A stretch of 64,000 nucleotides of DNA from Colimorpha_A sp045540115 (GTDB lineage: Bacteria > Bacillota > Clostridia > Oscillospirales > CAG-272): NCBI GenBank assembly GCA_045540115.1, contig JAZQGR010000066.1, positions 16,580 through 80,579 of the forward strand, in the 5' to 3' direction. Positions 7,511 through 15,999 of this stretch are shown piece after piece (position 1 is the first letter of the stretch; each line of letters opens with the position of its first letter). The notes beneath the pieces are model-generated. The model was not told where the DNA came from. It saw nothing but the letters and a program-made list of their open reading frames with translations, and searched no databases. A program made the translations under genes and the position numbers.

Positions 7511-9502
7511 ATGAGCAGGATTCTTCTTGGCGCAAACTATTACCCCGAGGACTGGGACGACGAGCTTCTTGATTTTGATATCGAAAAAATGAAGGAAACG
7601 GGCTTCAACGTTGTAAGAATCGCGGAATTTGCGTGGAAAAGAATGGAGCCGAGCGAGGGCGAATACGATTTCGGCTGGCTTCACCGCGTAGTTGACAAGA
7701 TGAAGGCGGCAGGCATCGGAGTAATTATGGGTACACCGTCGGCAACGCCTCCGAATTGGCTTGTCAAAAAGTATCCCGATATGCTTTCTCTTATGCCGAA
7801 CGGACGAAAGAGAAGCCACGGCGGACGCCGTCATTGCTGCTCGAACAATCCTCATTATATAGAGTACAGCGCGAAGATCGCCGAAAAGCTCGCGAGCGAG
7901 TTTGAAAACGATGACGGCATCATTGGCTGGCAGATCGATAACGAGATATACCATTGGCCCGACGCAAACGGAAGCTGGCAGGCAGCTTGCTGCTGCGAGC
8001 ATTGCGTAAACGCCTTCCATAAGCATCTCCGCGAAAAGTACGGCGACGCCGAGGGCGTGAATAAGGCGTGGAACCTGAATCTTTTCAGTCAGGCGTATGA
8101 CGATATCGACGATATTCCTGCGCCCTTCAATACGTGGCACAACCCGCATATTCAGCTTGAATGGAACCTCTCGCAGAGAAATGCGCACGTTCGTTTTGTT
8201 CACATGCAGGCGGATATCATCAGAAAGTATCACAAGGCGCCGATCGGTACCGATACGATGCCGGTAAACGGCTTCGATTACAGAGAACTGAACGACCGTC
8301 TCGACGTCGCACAGTTTAACCATTACCGTGTCGACCACAGACATAACGCCTTCTATATGGACTATATGCGCCATTTCTCGAAGATCCCATTCTGGAACAC
8401 CGAGACGCAGGCGTGCTGGAACGGCTCGACCTGTATGGGACATCAGATTCAGGGAGAGGGCTTCATTTACATGAACACCTGGCTTCCTATTATGCTCGGA
8501 GGCGAGGCGAATCTCTATTGGCTCTGGCGAACCCATTGGGCAGGACACGAGCTTATGCACGGTGCGGTTCTTGACACCTCGGGAAGATTCACCTACGCGA
8601 ACGGCGAGATCCGAAAGGCATCTGCCGAGTTTGAGCGCGTAAAGGATTTTCTCCCCGAATACAAGGTCGAAAGCGACACCGCGCTCCTTTTTACCTCGCT
8701 CAACTGGAACATCAAGACGACTCAGGACATAACCATGAGAAATCTCATAGCAGACGAGCTCGGATTGACCTACGAAATGTATATGTACCTGCTTTCAGCA
8801 GGCATACACACCGACGTTATTGACGCGAAGGAGTGCCTTGACAAGTATAAGCTTATCTTCACGCCGACGATGTATACCTTAGAGGAGCATTCCTTCGGCG
8901 AGCGTATTGAAGAATGGGTAAATAACGGCGGCGTATGGGTAACGGGACCGCTGACCGATATCCGTACATCGATCGGTACGAAGTACAAGACCTCGCCCTA
9001 CGGTTATCTTGAAAAGATCCTTGACGAGCGCCTTACCTATATGATGCCCGACGACGAGGGCAGGATCATCCTCGAAAACGATGAGGGCAGAGCTGTTCGC
9101 GGCAGAGGCGTTTACGAGCTGTTTGACCTGAATGACGCCACTCCGATCCTTACAGTCAAGGAAGGACATTCCGCACTTGTCGGAAAATGCGCATCGTTTG
9201 TCAAGAAGATCGGCAAGGGATACGTTCTCATGCTCGGTACAATGCCCGAGCACAGCGAGCTGATCCGAATCATAAAGAAGGCATCTGAGCTTGCAAGCGC
9301 CGAAAGATATGACGTCGACGAGGGCATTATGGTGACGAGACGAGTCAAAGACGGCGACACGCTTTATATCGTTGCGCAGATCGCGAACAGAGCGGGAGAA
9401 TACCGCTTCGACGGTGAGCTTGTCGATATCCTGACAGGCGAGAGCTTCAAGGAAAAAATGTCGCTCAAGCCATACGAATTACGTATCGTAAAGAAAAAAT
9501 AA
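7511..9502 (+). CDS. Beta-galactosidase, GH42
   Basis: 663 aa from ATG 7511, which has GAAGGGA in front; upstream in-frame ATGs at 7445 and 7472 fall in the promoter. Glycoside hydrolase family 42: N-terminal TIM barrel starting LLGANYYPEDW, acid/base Glu145 in WQIDNEIYHW, nucleophile Glu298 in FWNTETQACW, then the trimerisation (beta-galactosidase-like amidotransferase) domain and a C-terminal beta domain. No signal peptide, so it acts in the cytoplasm on imported beta-galactosides. The Cys cluster AACCCEHC matches the zinc-binding site seen in several GH42 enzymes. It is co-transcribed with an SGNH hydrolase gene whose start lies 12 bp after its stop. Absence of an adjacent transporter leaves the natural galactoside open. 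Confidence 0.95.
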   Translation: MSRILLGANYYPEDWDDELLDFDIEKMKETGFNVVRIAEFAWKRMEPSEGEYDFGWLHRVVDKMKAAGIGVIMGTPSATPPNWLVKKYPDMLSLMPNGRKRSHGGRRHCCSNNPHYIEYSAKIAEKLASEFENDDGIIGWQIDNEIYHWPDANGSWQAACCCEHCVNAFHKHLREKYGDAEGVNKAWNLNLFSQAYDDIDDIPAPFNTWHNPHIQLEWNLSQRNAHVRFVHMQADIIRKYHKAPIGTDTMPVNGFDYRELNDRLDVAQFNHYRVDHRHNAFYMDYMRHFSKIPFWNTETQACWNGSTCMGHQIQGEGFIYMNTWLPIMLGGEANLYWLWRTHWAGHELMHGAVLDTSGRFTYANGEIRKASAEFERVKDFLPEYKVESDTALLFTSLNWNIKTTQDITMRNLIADELGLTYEMYMYLLSAGIHTDVIDAKECLDKYKLIFTPTMYTLEEHSFGERIEEWVNNGGVWVTGPLTDIRTSIGTKYKTSPYGYLEKILDERLTYMMPDDEGRIILENDEGRAVRGRGVYELFDLNDATPILTVKEGHSALVGKCASFVKKIGKGYVLMLGTMPEHSELIRIIKKASELASAERYDVDEGIMVTRRVKDGDTLYIVAQIANRAGEYRFDGELVDILTGESFKEKMSLKPYELRIVKKK

Positions 9503-9513
9503 GGAGAATTATC

Positions 9514-10158
9514 ATGGCAAAAAGAATACTTTTTCAGGGCGATTCAATAACCGATTGCGGACGCAATTACGACAGCGCCTACGGAATCGGTCTCGGTTAT
9601 CCGAAGCTTGTGGAGGCGACGCTCGGCGCCGATTTCCCGAATGAATACGAGTTTATTAACCGCGGGATCAGCGGCAACAGAATCGTCGATCTCTATGCTC
9701 GCATCAAGGCGGATTTTATCAACCTCAAGCCCGATTATGCGAGTATTTATATCGGCGTAAACGACGCGTGGCACGAAATAAACAATCAGAACGGCGTCGA
9801 TACCGCGAAGTTTGAAACGATATACACGATGATGATCGACGAGATCAAGAAAGCCCTTCCCAATATCAAGCTAATTATAATTGCACCCTACGTTCTTCCC
9901 GGAAGTGCGACCTGCGATACCGAGGAGATCCCCGATCGACTTTCGCGCTTCAGAACCGATGTCGGAGAAAAGGCGGCGGTCTCGAAGAAGATCGCGGAAA
10001 AGTACGGGCTCCCGCTTATCGAGCTTCAGCCTGTCTTTGATGCGGCTTGTGAAAAGGCGGAGCCAAAGTATTGGACGCCCGACGGTGTTCATCCCTCGGC
10101 AAAGGGACACGAGCTTATTAAGAGGCTGTGGATAGAGGCATTTGAGAAGATTAAATAA
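9514..10158 (+). CDS. Cytoplasmic SGNH/GDSL hydrolase
   Basis: 214 aa, no signal peptide. Block I ILFQGDSITDCGRN (Ser11), block II Gly in NRGISGNR, block III YIGVNDAWHE, block V TPDGVHPSAKGH with the Asp/His pair: a complete SGNH catalytic set of the type common in carbohydrate esterases. TAAGGAG overlaps the GH42 stop, so the two genes form an operon ending at the terminator directly after this one. A plausible role is removal of acetyl groups from imported galactosides before or after GH42 action; that is inference from the pairing. Confidence 0.9.
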   Translation: MAKRILFQGDSITDCGRNYDSAYGIGLGYPKLVEATLGADFPNEYEFINRGISGNRIVDLYARIKADFINLKPDYASIYIGVNDAWHEINNQNGVDTAKFETIYTMMIDEIKKALPNIKLIIIAPYVLPGSATCDTEEIPDRLSRFRTDVGEKAAVSKKIAEKYGLPLIELQPVFDAACEKAEPKYWTPDGVHPSAKGHELIKRLWIEAFEKIK

Positions 10159-10160
10159 CA

Positions 10161-10189
10161 AAAAGCACCTGCGAGAGCGGGTGCTTTTT
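10161..10189 (+). terminator. Terminator after the GH42-SGNH operon
   Basis: AAAAGCACCTGC, loop GAGA, GCGGGTGCTTTTT (one mismatch or wobble near the loop). Confidence 0.9.
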
Positions 10190-10244
10190 AGATAATAAAG
10201 AATAGAGAACAAATAATAAATAGGGTAGAGCCGTTCTTTATGAA

Positions 10245-10400
10245 AGCATCGGGACGTTCTCTTGCCTTCCCCTCAGGGGAAGGGGGACCGCAGACGTTGC
10301 GTCTGCGGTGGATGAGGTGTTCGGGAAGGATGTAACATCGTTTTTTGCGGCGATCCTTGTGAACACCCGAAGCGGCAAATCCCGCCTTGACTTTGGGGGT
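10245..10400. repeat. Dispersed hairpin repeat and adjoining remnant
   Basis: 10248-10350 is a further copy of the CCTTCCCC..GGGGAAGGGGGACC element with the second stem ACCGCAGACG-TTG-CGTCTGCGGT and the GATGAGGTG..GATGTAACATCG trailer, very close to the copy at 7073-7175. The following 10366-10400 (CCCGAAGCGGCAAATC..CTTTGGGGGT) looks like a degraded piece of the MITE-like core and now supplies the -35 box of the next gene. Confidence 0.8.
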
Positions 10401-10415
10401 AAAGTGTGCTATCAT
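10387..10415 (+). promoter_or_regulatory. Probable promoter of the AAC(3)-family gene
   Basis: TTGACT (10387-10392), 17-bp spacer, TATCAT (10410-10415). It lies within or at the edge of repeat-derived sequence. Confidence 0.6.
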
Positions 10416-10446
10416 AATCGATAGTTAAAAATGGGAATAATGTGAT

Positions 10447-11259
10447 ATGAGCAAGATTTATACTAAAAACGATATACACGGACAGCTTGAAAAAATGGGC
10501 GCGCCGAGGAGCTCGGTCGTGCTTATGCACTCATCTCTTCGCGCGGTCGGGGAAGTCGAGGGCGGAGCCGAAGGGCTCCTTGACGCGCTGATCGAATTTT
10601 TCACGCGCGATGGCGGACTTTTTTGCGTGCCGACACATACATGGGCAATGCTCGGTGAGGAGATCACCCTCGATACGACCTCGGACAAGACCTGCCTCGG
10701 TGCTTTTTCAACTGTCGCGATCCGTGACGGTCGGGGAATACGCTCTCTCCATCCGACACATTCGATGGTCGTCTTCGGAGACAGAAAAAAGGCTGAGGAA
10801 TTTATATTAAGCGAGCCGTTTATTACGAGTGCAACCTCGCCTGAAAGCTGTTACGGAAAGCTTTATAAATGGGGCGGACACGTTCTGCTCGTCGGTGTCG
10901 GACATAACAGAAATACTTATATCCATTCGGTAGAGGAGATGCTGAATCTGCCGAACAGAATGGAAGAGAAGCCCGAGAAAACGGTTACGAGGCTGCCGTC
11001 GGGCGAGCTTGTTAAACGCGACATTCTTGAATTTAAGACCGACTATATCGACGACGTTTCGCTCCGCTTCGTCAAGTACGAAACGCCGTTCCGCTATCAT
11101 AGATGTATCGTGGACGGCTTCATCGGCAACGCGCCGACACAGCTTTGCGACGCGAGAAAAATGAAAGAAACAATAGAGCTGATATATAAGAACAGCGGCG
11201 GCATCGACGTCCTTTCCGACGAGAAGCCGATACCGCAGAAGTATTACGTCAGTAAGTAA
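10447..11259 (+). CDS. AAC(3)-family N-acetyltransferase
   Basis: 270 aa, standard for the Antibiotic_NAT (PF02522) family, which uses acetyl-CoA to acetylate the 3-amino group of aminoglycosides or related amines. Visible family features: VVLMHSSLRAVGEVEGGAEGLLDAL, the stretch LFCVPTHTW, HPTHSMVVFG, ESCYGKL and HVLLVGVGHNRNTYIH with the conserved His residues. Chromosomal members in Clostridia usually have unknown natural substrates, so resistance should not be assumed. A single gene with its own promoter and terminator, no mobile element beside it, and codon use like its neighbours. A role in modifying an amino sugar metabolite is equally possible. Confidence 0.88.
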   Translation: MSKIYTKNDIHGQLEKMGAPRSSVVLMHSSLRAVGEVEGGAEGLLDALIEFFTRDGGLFCVPTHTWAMLGEEITLDTTSDKTCLGAFSTVAIRDGRGIRSLHPTHSMVVFGDRKKAEEFILSEPFITSATSPESCYGKLYKWGGHVLLVGVGHNRNTYIHSVEEMLNLPNRMEEKPEKTVTRLPSGELVKRDILEFKTDYIDDVSLRFVKYETPFRYHRCIVDGFIGNAPTQLCDARKMKETIELIYKNSGGIDVLSDEKPIPQKYYVSK

Positions 11260-11282
11260 GATAATTATAACTGCAGCTCCTG

Positions 11283-11307
11283 AAAAGCGCCCGTTCGGGT
11301 GCTTTTT
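11283..11307 (+). terminator. Terminator after the AAC(3)-family gene
   Basis: AAAAGCGCCCGTTCGGGTGCTTTTT stem-loop (one G-T wobble) with T run. Confidence 0.85.
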
Positions 11308-11365
11308 CTTTCCCTTTCCGCGATACTATTTGTTTTTATGAACATCCGTAATCGAATATAGATAT

Positions 11366-11394
11366 TTTACTTTGGGATCATACTGTGATATAAT
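11366..11394 (+). promoter_or_regulatory. Promoter of the DUF554-LysR operon
   Basis: TTTACT (11366-11371), 17-bp spacer, TATAAT (11389-11394), 35 bp before the DUF554 ATG. Confidence 0.75.
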
Positions 11395-11429
11395 TCAATG
11401 GTAGATTTTTTAATACGGTTGGTGAGCTT

Positions 11430-12116
11430 ATGGGTATTTTAGCAGACGCAATAGCTATCGCGGGAGGCGTTCTTATCGGAAGCTGCTGGAAGAGCAAGCT
11501 GAAATTCAAGATAAACCAATATTTTGCGATAGCGGTAATGGTTATCAGTTTGCTTGGATTGATAGAAAACATATTTACGATTTCAAATGAGCGGTTGTTC
11601 AGCGGCAATACTGTGATCGTCGTATTTTCATTGGTCGTCGGGGCGATCGTCGGCGATGCCTTGCGCCTTGAAGAGCTGGCAAACAATTTCGGAAAGGGCG
11701 AAAGCTCGGCAAAAAACGGATTTTGGGACGCGGTATTCCTTTTCGGAATAGGCGGTCTGCAGATCGGCGGGCCGATTCTGATGGCAGCAACGGGAGATAA
11801 TTCTCAGCTGTACCTGAAGGCGCTTGTTGATTTCCCGCTTGCGCTTCTTGTCGGCGCTTCATACGGAAAAGCCTCGATGCTTTCCTGTATACCGGTCGCG
11901 ATAATTCAGGGCGTTATCGCGCTTGTTGCATATTTTTGCGGAGATTTTATTTCCGAGGCAATGCTGATGTCGCTTTGCGCTGTTGGGTTTATTCTTCTTT
12001 TCTTTACCGGCTTCAATATGATTCTCGGAACGGAAAATAAGATCAAGAGCACAAATATGATGCCAAGCGTTATTTTCGTGATAATATTTCAGGTGATTAA
12101 AGAGGTGATACTATGA
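11430..12116 (+). CDS. DUF554-family membrane protein
   Basis: 228 aa, about seven membrane segments. The N-terminal MGILADAIAIAGGVLIGS, the central VVVFSLVVGAIVGDALRLEE and the FGIGGLQIGGPILMAATGDNSQLYLKALVDFPLALL stretch (positions about 104-140) match the DUF554 (YdfK-like) pattern of two similar halves. A transport role has been proposed for the family but substrates are not established. It precedes, and overlaps by 4 bp (ATGA), a LysR-type regulator gene, so the regulator probably controls this protein or is controlled with it. Confidence 0.85.
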   Translation: MGILADAIAIAGGVLIGSCWKSKLKFKINQYFAIAVMVISLLGLIENIFTISNERLFSGNTVIVVFSLVVGAIVGDALRLEELANNFGKGESSAKNGFWDAVFLFGIGGLQIGGPILMAATGDNSQLYLKALVDFPLALLVGASYGKASMLSCIPVAIIQGVIALVAYFCGDFISEAMLMSLCAVGFILLFFTGFNMILGTENKIKSTNMMPSVIFVIIFQVIKEVIL

Positions 12117-13036
12117 CTCTTCAGCAATGTGTATACGTTTTGAAAATACATGATACGGGGACATTCAGCGAGGCTGCAAGGCAGCTGTTTATCGCGCAGT
12201 CGGGATTATCGAACAGCGTCAAGCTTCTCGAGGAGGAGCTGAAAATTAAAATATTCGAGCGCACGAAAAACGGAGCGGTACTGACGAGCGAGGGAGCGGA
12301 ATTTATCCGTTATGCTGAGCAGATGGTTGCACAGTCGGAGTTCATTTTGGACCGATACGGCTCGCAGTCGAAAAAGGATCGGCTCCACATCTCAACGCAG
12401 CACTATGATTTTATTGCTGACGTTTTTTGCGAATTTATCGATAAATGTCAAAGCGGCGGATATAACGTTTCACTTAAAGAAAAAATGACTCACGAGGTCA
12501 TTTATGACGTTGAGACGGCGATGAGCGACGTTGGTGTTATAGCAGTCAAAAAAAGAGACTTTGAAATAATGATGCGATATCTGCAAACCAGAGATCTTTC
12601 GTTTTTTGAGCTTCTGAAAACGCCGCCGCATATGTTTGTGAAAAGCAGTCATCCGCTGTCGGGCAAAACCAGCGTGCATTACGGGGAATTGCAAGGGTAC
12701 CCGTACGTTTCCTACGATCAGGGCAAGTATAATAACTCATCTCTTTTCACTGAGGAAATGTCGGATAACGTGGTAAGCGACAAGCATATTGTGATAAGTG
12801 ACAGAGCGACCTTGATGAATATGCTTTTGAAAACCGACTGTTATACCGTCGGAACGGGTATTATGCCGTCTGACCTGAACGACGGAAAAATTATTAGCAT
12901 ACCTATTGTCACGGACGAGGAATACAGCGTTGGTTACGTTGTAAAAAGAAACAGAGTCAATACCAAAATGGCGGAGCAGTTTATTTCTTTGCTGAACAGC
13001 TTCAGCTCGAGATATATCAGTAAAAAGAAGCCTTGA
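12113..13036 (+). CDS. LysR-family transcriptional regulator
   Basis: 307 aa. N-terminal winged HTH (about 1-60) with the family pattern FSEAARQLFIAQSGLSNSVK..LEEELKIKIFERTKNG, then an inducer-binding domain of the periplasmic-binding type. LysR regulators bind DNA as tetramers and respond to small effectors. Usually they are divergent from their target; here the gene is downstream of, and translationally coupled to, the DUF554 gene, suggesting autoregulation of the operon or a distant target. The effector is unknown. Confidence 0.93.
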   Translation: MTLQQCVYVLKIHDTGTFSEAARQLFIAQSGLSNSVKLLEEELKIKIFERTKNGAVLTSEGAEFIRYAEQMVAQSEFILDRYGSQSKKDRLHISTQHYDFIADVFCEFIDKCQSGGYNVSLKEKMTHEVIYDVETAMSDVGVIAVKKRDFEIMMRYLQTRDLSFFELLKTPPHMFVKSSHPLSGKTSVHYGELQGYPYVSYDQGKYNNSSLFTEEMSDNVVSDKHIVISDRATLMNMLLKTDCYTVGTGIMPSDLNDGKIISIPIVTDEEYSVGYVVKRNRVNTKMAEQFISLLNSFSSRYISKKKP

Positions 13037-13061
13037 CCTGAGATCGAAAATGTGTTAAAAT
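13033..13061 (+). promoter_or_regulatory. Promoter of the HAD phosphatase gene
   Basis: TTGACC (13033-13038), 17-bp spacer, TAAAAT (13056-13061). The -35 box overlaps the end of the LysR gene. Confidence 0.7.
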
Positions 13062-13091
13062 GTATCCCGTTGAAGCATACAGGAGAAGAAA

Positions 13092-13916
13092 ATGGGAAAA
13101 TTTGACGGGATACTGATCTGCACCGACCTTGACGGCACCCTGTACCGTAACGACAAGACGGTGTCGAATGAAAACAGGGAAGCGATAGAATATTTTAAAA
13201 ACGAGGGCGGATATTTTACCTTCATCACAGGCAGAATGCCGAACTATTCGATGGACGCATACGAGTCGGCACAGCCGAACGCTCCCTTCGGATGCGTAAA
13301 CGGCGGCGGTGTCTATGACAAGGTGAATGAAAAGTACCTCTGGACACACGGCGGAATGATCCCCGAGGTTTTGGAGCTTGTGCGCTTTGTGGATGAGAGC
13401 TTCCCGACCGTTGGGATTCAGGTCGTTACCTTTGATACGACCTATTTTTCCAAGCGAAACGAGGTCATCAAATGGTTTATCGAGGTCACGGGGCTTCCGA
13501 ATATTGAGCGCCATTACGAGGACGTGACCGAGCCGATCGCAAAGATAATTTTTGCTATCGCTTATGAGGAAGAGATGATAGCTGTCGAAAAGGCATTGAG
13601 AACCCACCCGAAGGCACATCTTTTCGATTTCGTGCGCTCCGAAAAGCACCTTTTTGAGATTCTCCCCAAGGGCGTGGATAAAGGGCTCGGCATCAGAAAG
13701 CTGACCGAATGCCTCGGCTGTGATATGAATAAGACCGTCGCAGTCGGGGATTTCGATAACGACGTCGGAATGCTGAAGGCGGCAAGATACGGTATCGCTG
13801 TCGCAAACTGCTCCGAAAGAGCTCGCGATGCGGCTGACTACGTTACGGTCAGCAACGAGGAGCACGCGCTCGCGCGGGTTATACGCGATATTGAAAGCGG
13901 GAAATATTTATTCTGA
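13092..13916 (+). CDS. Cof-type HAD-IIB phosphatase
   Basis: 274 aa, typical for the Cof/YidA subfamily. Motif I CTDLDGTLY (nucleophile Asp12, acid/base Asp14), motif II FITGRMPN, motif III Lys in the LPKGVDKGLGIRKL region and motif IV VGDFDNDVGML. The alpha/beta cap between motifs II and III is present. Such enzymes dephosphorylate sugar phosphates or flavin/pyridoxal phosphates in the cytoplasm; specificity cannot be told by eye. AGGAGAAG precedes the ATG, and the next gene follows after 20 bp with GGAGG, so the pair may be co-transcribed. Confidence 0.93.
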   Translation: MGKFDGILICTDLDGTLYRNDKTVSNENREAIEYFKNEGGYFTFITGRMPNYSMDAYESAQPNAPFGCVNGGGVYDKVNEKYLWTHGGMIPEVLELVRFVDESFPTVGIQVVTFDTTYFSKRNEVIKWFIEVTGLPNIERHYEDVTEPIAKIIFAIAYEEEMIAVEKALRTHPKAHLFDFVRSEKHLFEILPKGVDKGLGIRKLTECLGCDMNKTVAVGDFDNDVGMLKAARYGIAVANCSERARDAADYVTVSNEEHALARVIRDIESGKYLF

Positions 13917-13936
13917 AACAACGGAGGAACGCAAAA

Positions 13937-14920
13937 ATGATAAAACGGATCTTATCCGTGCTGATGTGTATCTGCATTTGCATCGCCGCGCTTATCTCCT
14001 GCTCTCATGTCCACCGCTACAGCGAGAAAAATACAGCTGACGAGTACCTGAAAAAGCGTGCCTTCAGCTGTACGGAGCCGTCGGAATATTATTATTCCTG
14101 TAAATGCGGGGCGATCGGAAGCAAGTCGTTCACCGCAACGAAAAAGCACGATTTTTCGGCTGAAAAGCCGTTGTCGAAATATCTCTGCACCGATGCGACA
14201 GTCGACGAGAGGGCAACCTATTATAAATCCTGCGTAAATTGCGGCGAAAAGGGAAGCGAAACCTTCGTCTACGGTGAAAAGCTCCCGATCTTCAATAGCA
14301 GAAATATATTGGTTTTCGGCGACAGCTATTCGGCGTTCGGCGGATCGATACCGAGCGGATACGCCAAATATTATCCGGCGGTCGGCGTGAGTGAGGTCGG
14401 TGATATGTGGTGGTCGGTTTTCGCAAAAAAGACGGTGTCAAAGATCGTCCGCAACGACGCGTGGAGCGGATCGACTATATGCTATACCGGTTATAACGGA
14501 GTCGATTGCTCTGGAACCTCGTCCTTCATTTACCGATACAGAAAGCTGAAAAGCGAGGGCTTTTTCGATAGTAACAAGATCGACACGGTCTTCATTCTCG
14601 GAGGCACGAACGACAGCTGGGCGAATGCGCCCCTCGGAGAAATGAAATACGAGGGATGGACGGAGGAGGATCTTTATAGCGTTCTCCCTGCAATATGCTA
14701 TTTTGCGTATACTTTGAAAACCGATCTGCCCGAGGCAAGAATCGTATTCATAATAAACGATCTTATAAAGCCCGAGATTAAGGACGCAATGGAAAACGCG
14801 GCGAAGCATTACGGGATCGACTTTTTGCGTCTCCACGGCATAGCGATGGAGTCGAGCCACCCGAATAAGAGCGGTATGAAGAACATAAGCAATCAGCTCT
14901 TCGAGCTTTTGAATAAATAA
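13937..14920 (+). CDS. SGNH hydrolase lipoprotein with Cys-rich N-terminal repeats
   Basis: 327 aa. Lipoprotein signal with lipobox LISC (Cys22), so the protein is anchored outside the membrane. Residues about 24-115 hold two similar Cys/His repeats (YYYSCKCGAIGSKSF and YYKSCVNCGEKGSETF, each followed by a YG or KH segment) of the kind common in clostridial surface proteins. The C-terminal two thirds are an SGNH hydrolase: VFGDSYSAFGG, ILGGTNDSW, ESSHPNKSGM. Probably a cell-surface esterase acting on glycans. The Cys-xx-Cys-Gly repeats are of the same general kind as those at the right end of the window (from about 63570). Convergent with galM, sharing a terminator. Confidence 0.87.
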   Translation: MIKRILSVLMCICICIAALISCSHVHRYSEKNTADEYLKKRAFSCTEPSEYYYSCKCGAIGSKSFTATKKHDFSAEKPLSKYLCTDATVDERATYYKSCVNCGEKGSETFVYGEKLPIFNSRNILVFGDSYSAFGGSIPSGYAKYYPAVGVSEVGDMWWSVFAKKTVSKIVRNDAWSGSTICYTGYNGVDCSGTSSFIYRYRKLKSEGFFDSNKIDTVFILGGTNDSWANAPLGEMKYEGWTEEDLYSVLPAICYFAYTLKTDLPEARIVFIINDLIKPEIKDAMENAAKHYGIDFLRLHGIAMESSHPNKSGMKNISNQLFELLNK

Positions 14921-14924
14921 AGAA

Positions 14925-14955
14925 ACCCGAGCGGAATTTTCCGCTCGGGTATTTT
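14925..14955. terminator. Bidirectional terminator between convergent genes
   Basis: ACCCGAGCGG(AATTTT)CCGCTCGGGT, 10-bp perfect stem, T-rich on the right (ATTTTAT) and A-rich on the left (AATAAAGAA), fitting both the SGNH gene and the opposing galM gene. Confidence 0.85.
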
Positions 14956-14962
14956 ATATTCG

Positions 14963-15982
14963 TTACTTCGTTCCAAACTCGAACGCCGTTTCGGTAAAAT
15001 ACGGATGCTCGGGGTCGATATAGCACTGAGGCATATAGGGACGGTTCGGGGTGTTCGGGCTGAACTGCGTTTCGAGGCAGAAGGCGTGCAGAGGTCTTTG
15101 CGGGATCCCGCCCTTGAAGAGCGTTGGACCGTTCATAAACTCTGCCGTGTAGAGCTGAACTGCGGGAAGATCGGTATAGACCTTCATCGTTCTGCCGCTC
15201 TCGGGATCGTATGCCTCAGCCGCAAGGCGCATATTTCCGATCTTTCCCTGAAGCTGGAAGGAATGGTCAAAGGGCTGACCGATCTTCTTCGACTTTCTGA
15301 AATCGAACGCTGTTCCGGTAACGTCTGTCGGGAAGCCGAGAGGGATGAGCTTGTCGTCGAGATCGTCGTAGGTGTCGGCGTTTATCATAAGCTCCTGATC
15401 CATTACCGAGCCGCCGTCGTAGCCGTTAAGGTTGAAATACGCGTGATTCGTCATATTGAGAACGGTCTTCATATCGGTCTCCGCCTCGTAGCGGATCGAA
15501 AGAACGTTGTCGTCATCCCAGGTGTAGGTGACCTTTACGTTAAGGTTTCCGGGATAGCCCTCGTCAAGATGGGGAGAGAAAAGGGTGAGAATAACGCTGT
15601 CGCTCTCGGGATTTTCGACAGCTTCGCTTTCCCATACGCGGCGGTTGAATCCGGCAAGTCCTCCGTGAAGATGCCAACGTCCGACCTCGTTGTTGTTTAT
15701 CTTGTAAAACGTGCCGTCAATTTCAAAGCCGCCGCCTGCGATTCGGTTGCCGTAGCGTCCGATGATCGCGCCCGTGTGCGAGCCGCGGTCGTCGAAATAG
15801 TCCTTGACCGAGTCAAAGCCGCAGACAACGTCGGCAAGCACGCCGTTTTTGTCGGGCACCTTGACGCTCTGAAGGATTCCGCCCCAGGTAATGACGGTCG
15901 CGGATGCGCCGTTTTTGTTAGTCATCGTATAAGAATAGATGTCTTTTCCGACAAAGCGGTCGAAAACGCGTTTTGTAACCAT
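14963..15982 (-). CDS. galM: Aldose 1-epimerase (galactose mutarotase)
   Basis: 339 aa from the ATG at 15982, which has GGAGGAG upstream; the open frame continues another 37 codons into repeat-like sequence, which I reject. GalM interconverts alpha and beta anomers of galactose/glucose in the cytoplasm. Landmarks: YGNRIAGGGFEIDG, LHGGLAGFNRRVWE, catalytic His in MTNHAYFNLNGY and the glutamate in FCLETQFSPNTPNRP. It fits with the GH42 beta-galactosidase upstream, but it stands alone on the minus strand. Confidence 0.95.
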   Translation of the reverse strand: MVTKRVFDRFVGKDIYSYTMTNKNGASATVITWGGILQSVKVPDKNGVLADVVCGFDSVKDYFDDRGSHTGAIIGRYGNRIAGGGFEIDGTFYKINNNEVGRWHLHGGLAGFNRRVWESEAVENPESDSVILTLFSPHLDEGYPGNLNVKVTYTWDDDNVLSIRYEAETDMKTVLNMTNHAYFNLNGYDGGSVMDQELMINADTYDDLDDKLIPLGFPTDVTGTAFDFRKSKKIGQPFDHSFQLQGKIGNMRLAAEAYDPESGRTMKVYTDLPAVQLYTAEFMNGPTLFKGGIPQRPLHAFCLETQFSPNTPNRPYMPQCYIDPEHPYFTETAFEFGTK

Positions 15983-15999
15983 AAACTCCTCCGGATGGG

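Noticed and set aside
13017..13865. 282-codon minus-strand frame over the HAD gene
   Set aside because: Antisense shadow; the plus-strand product has all HAD motifs.
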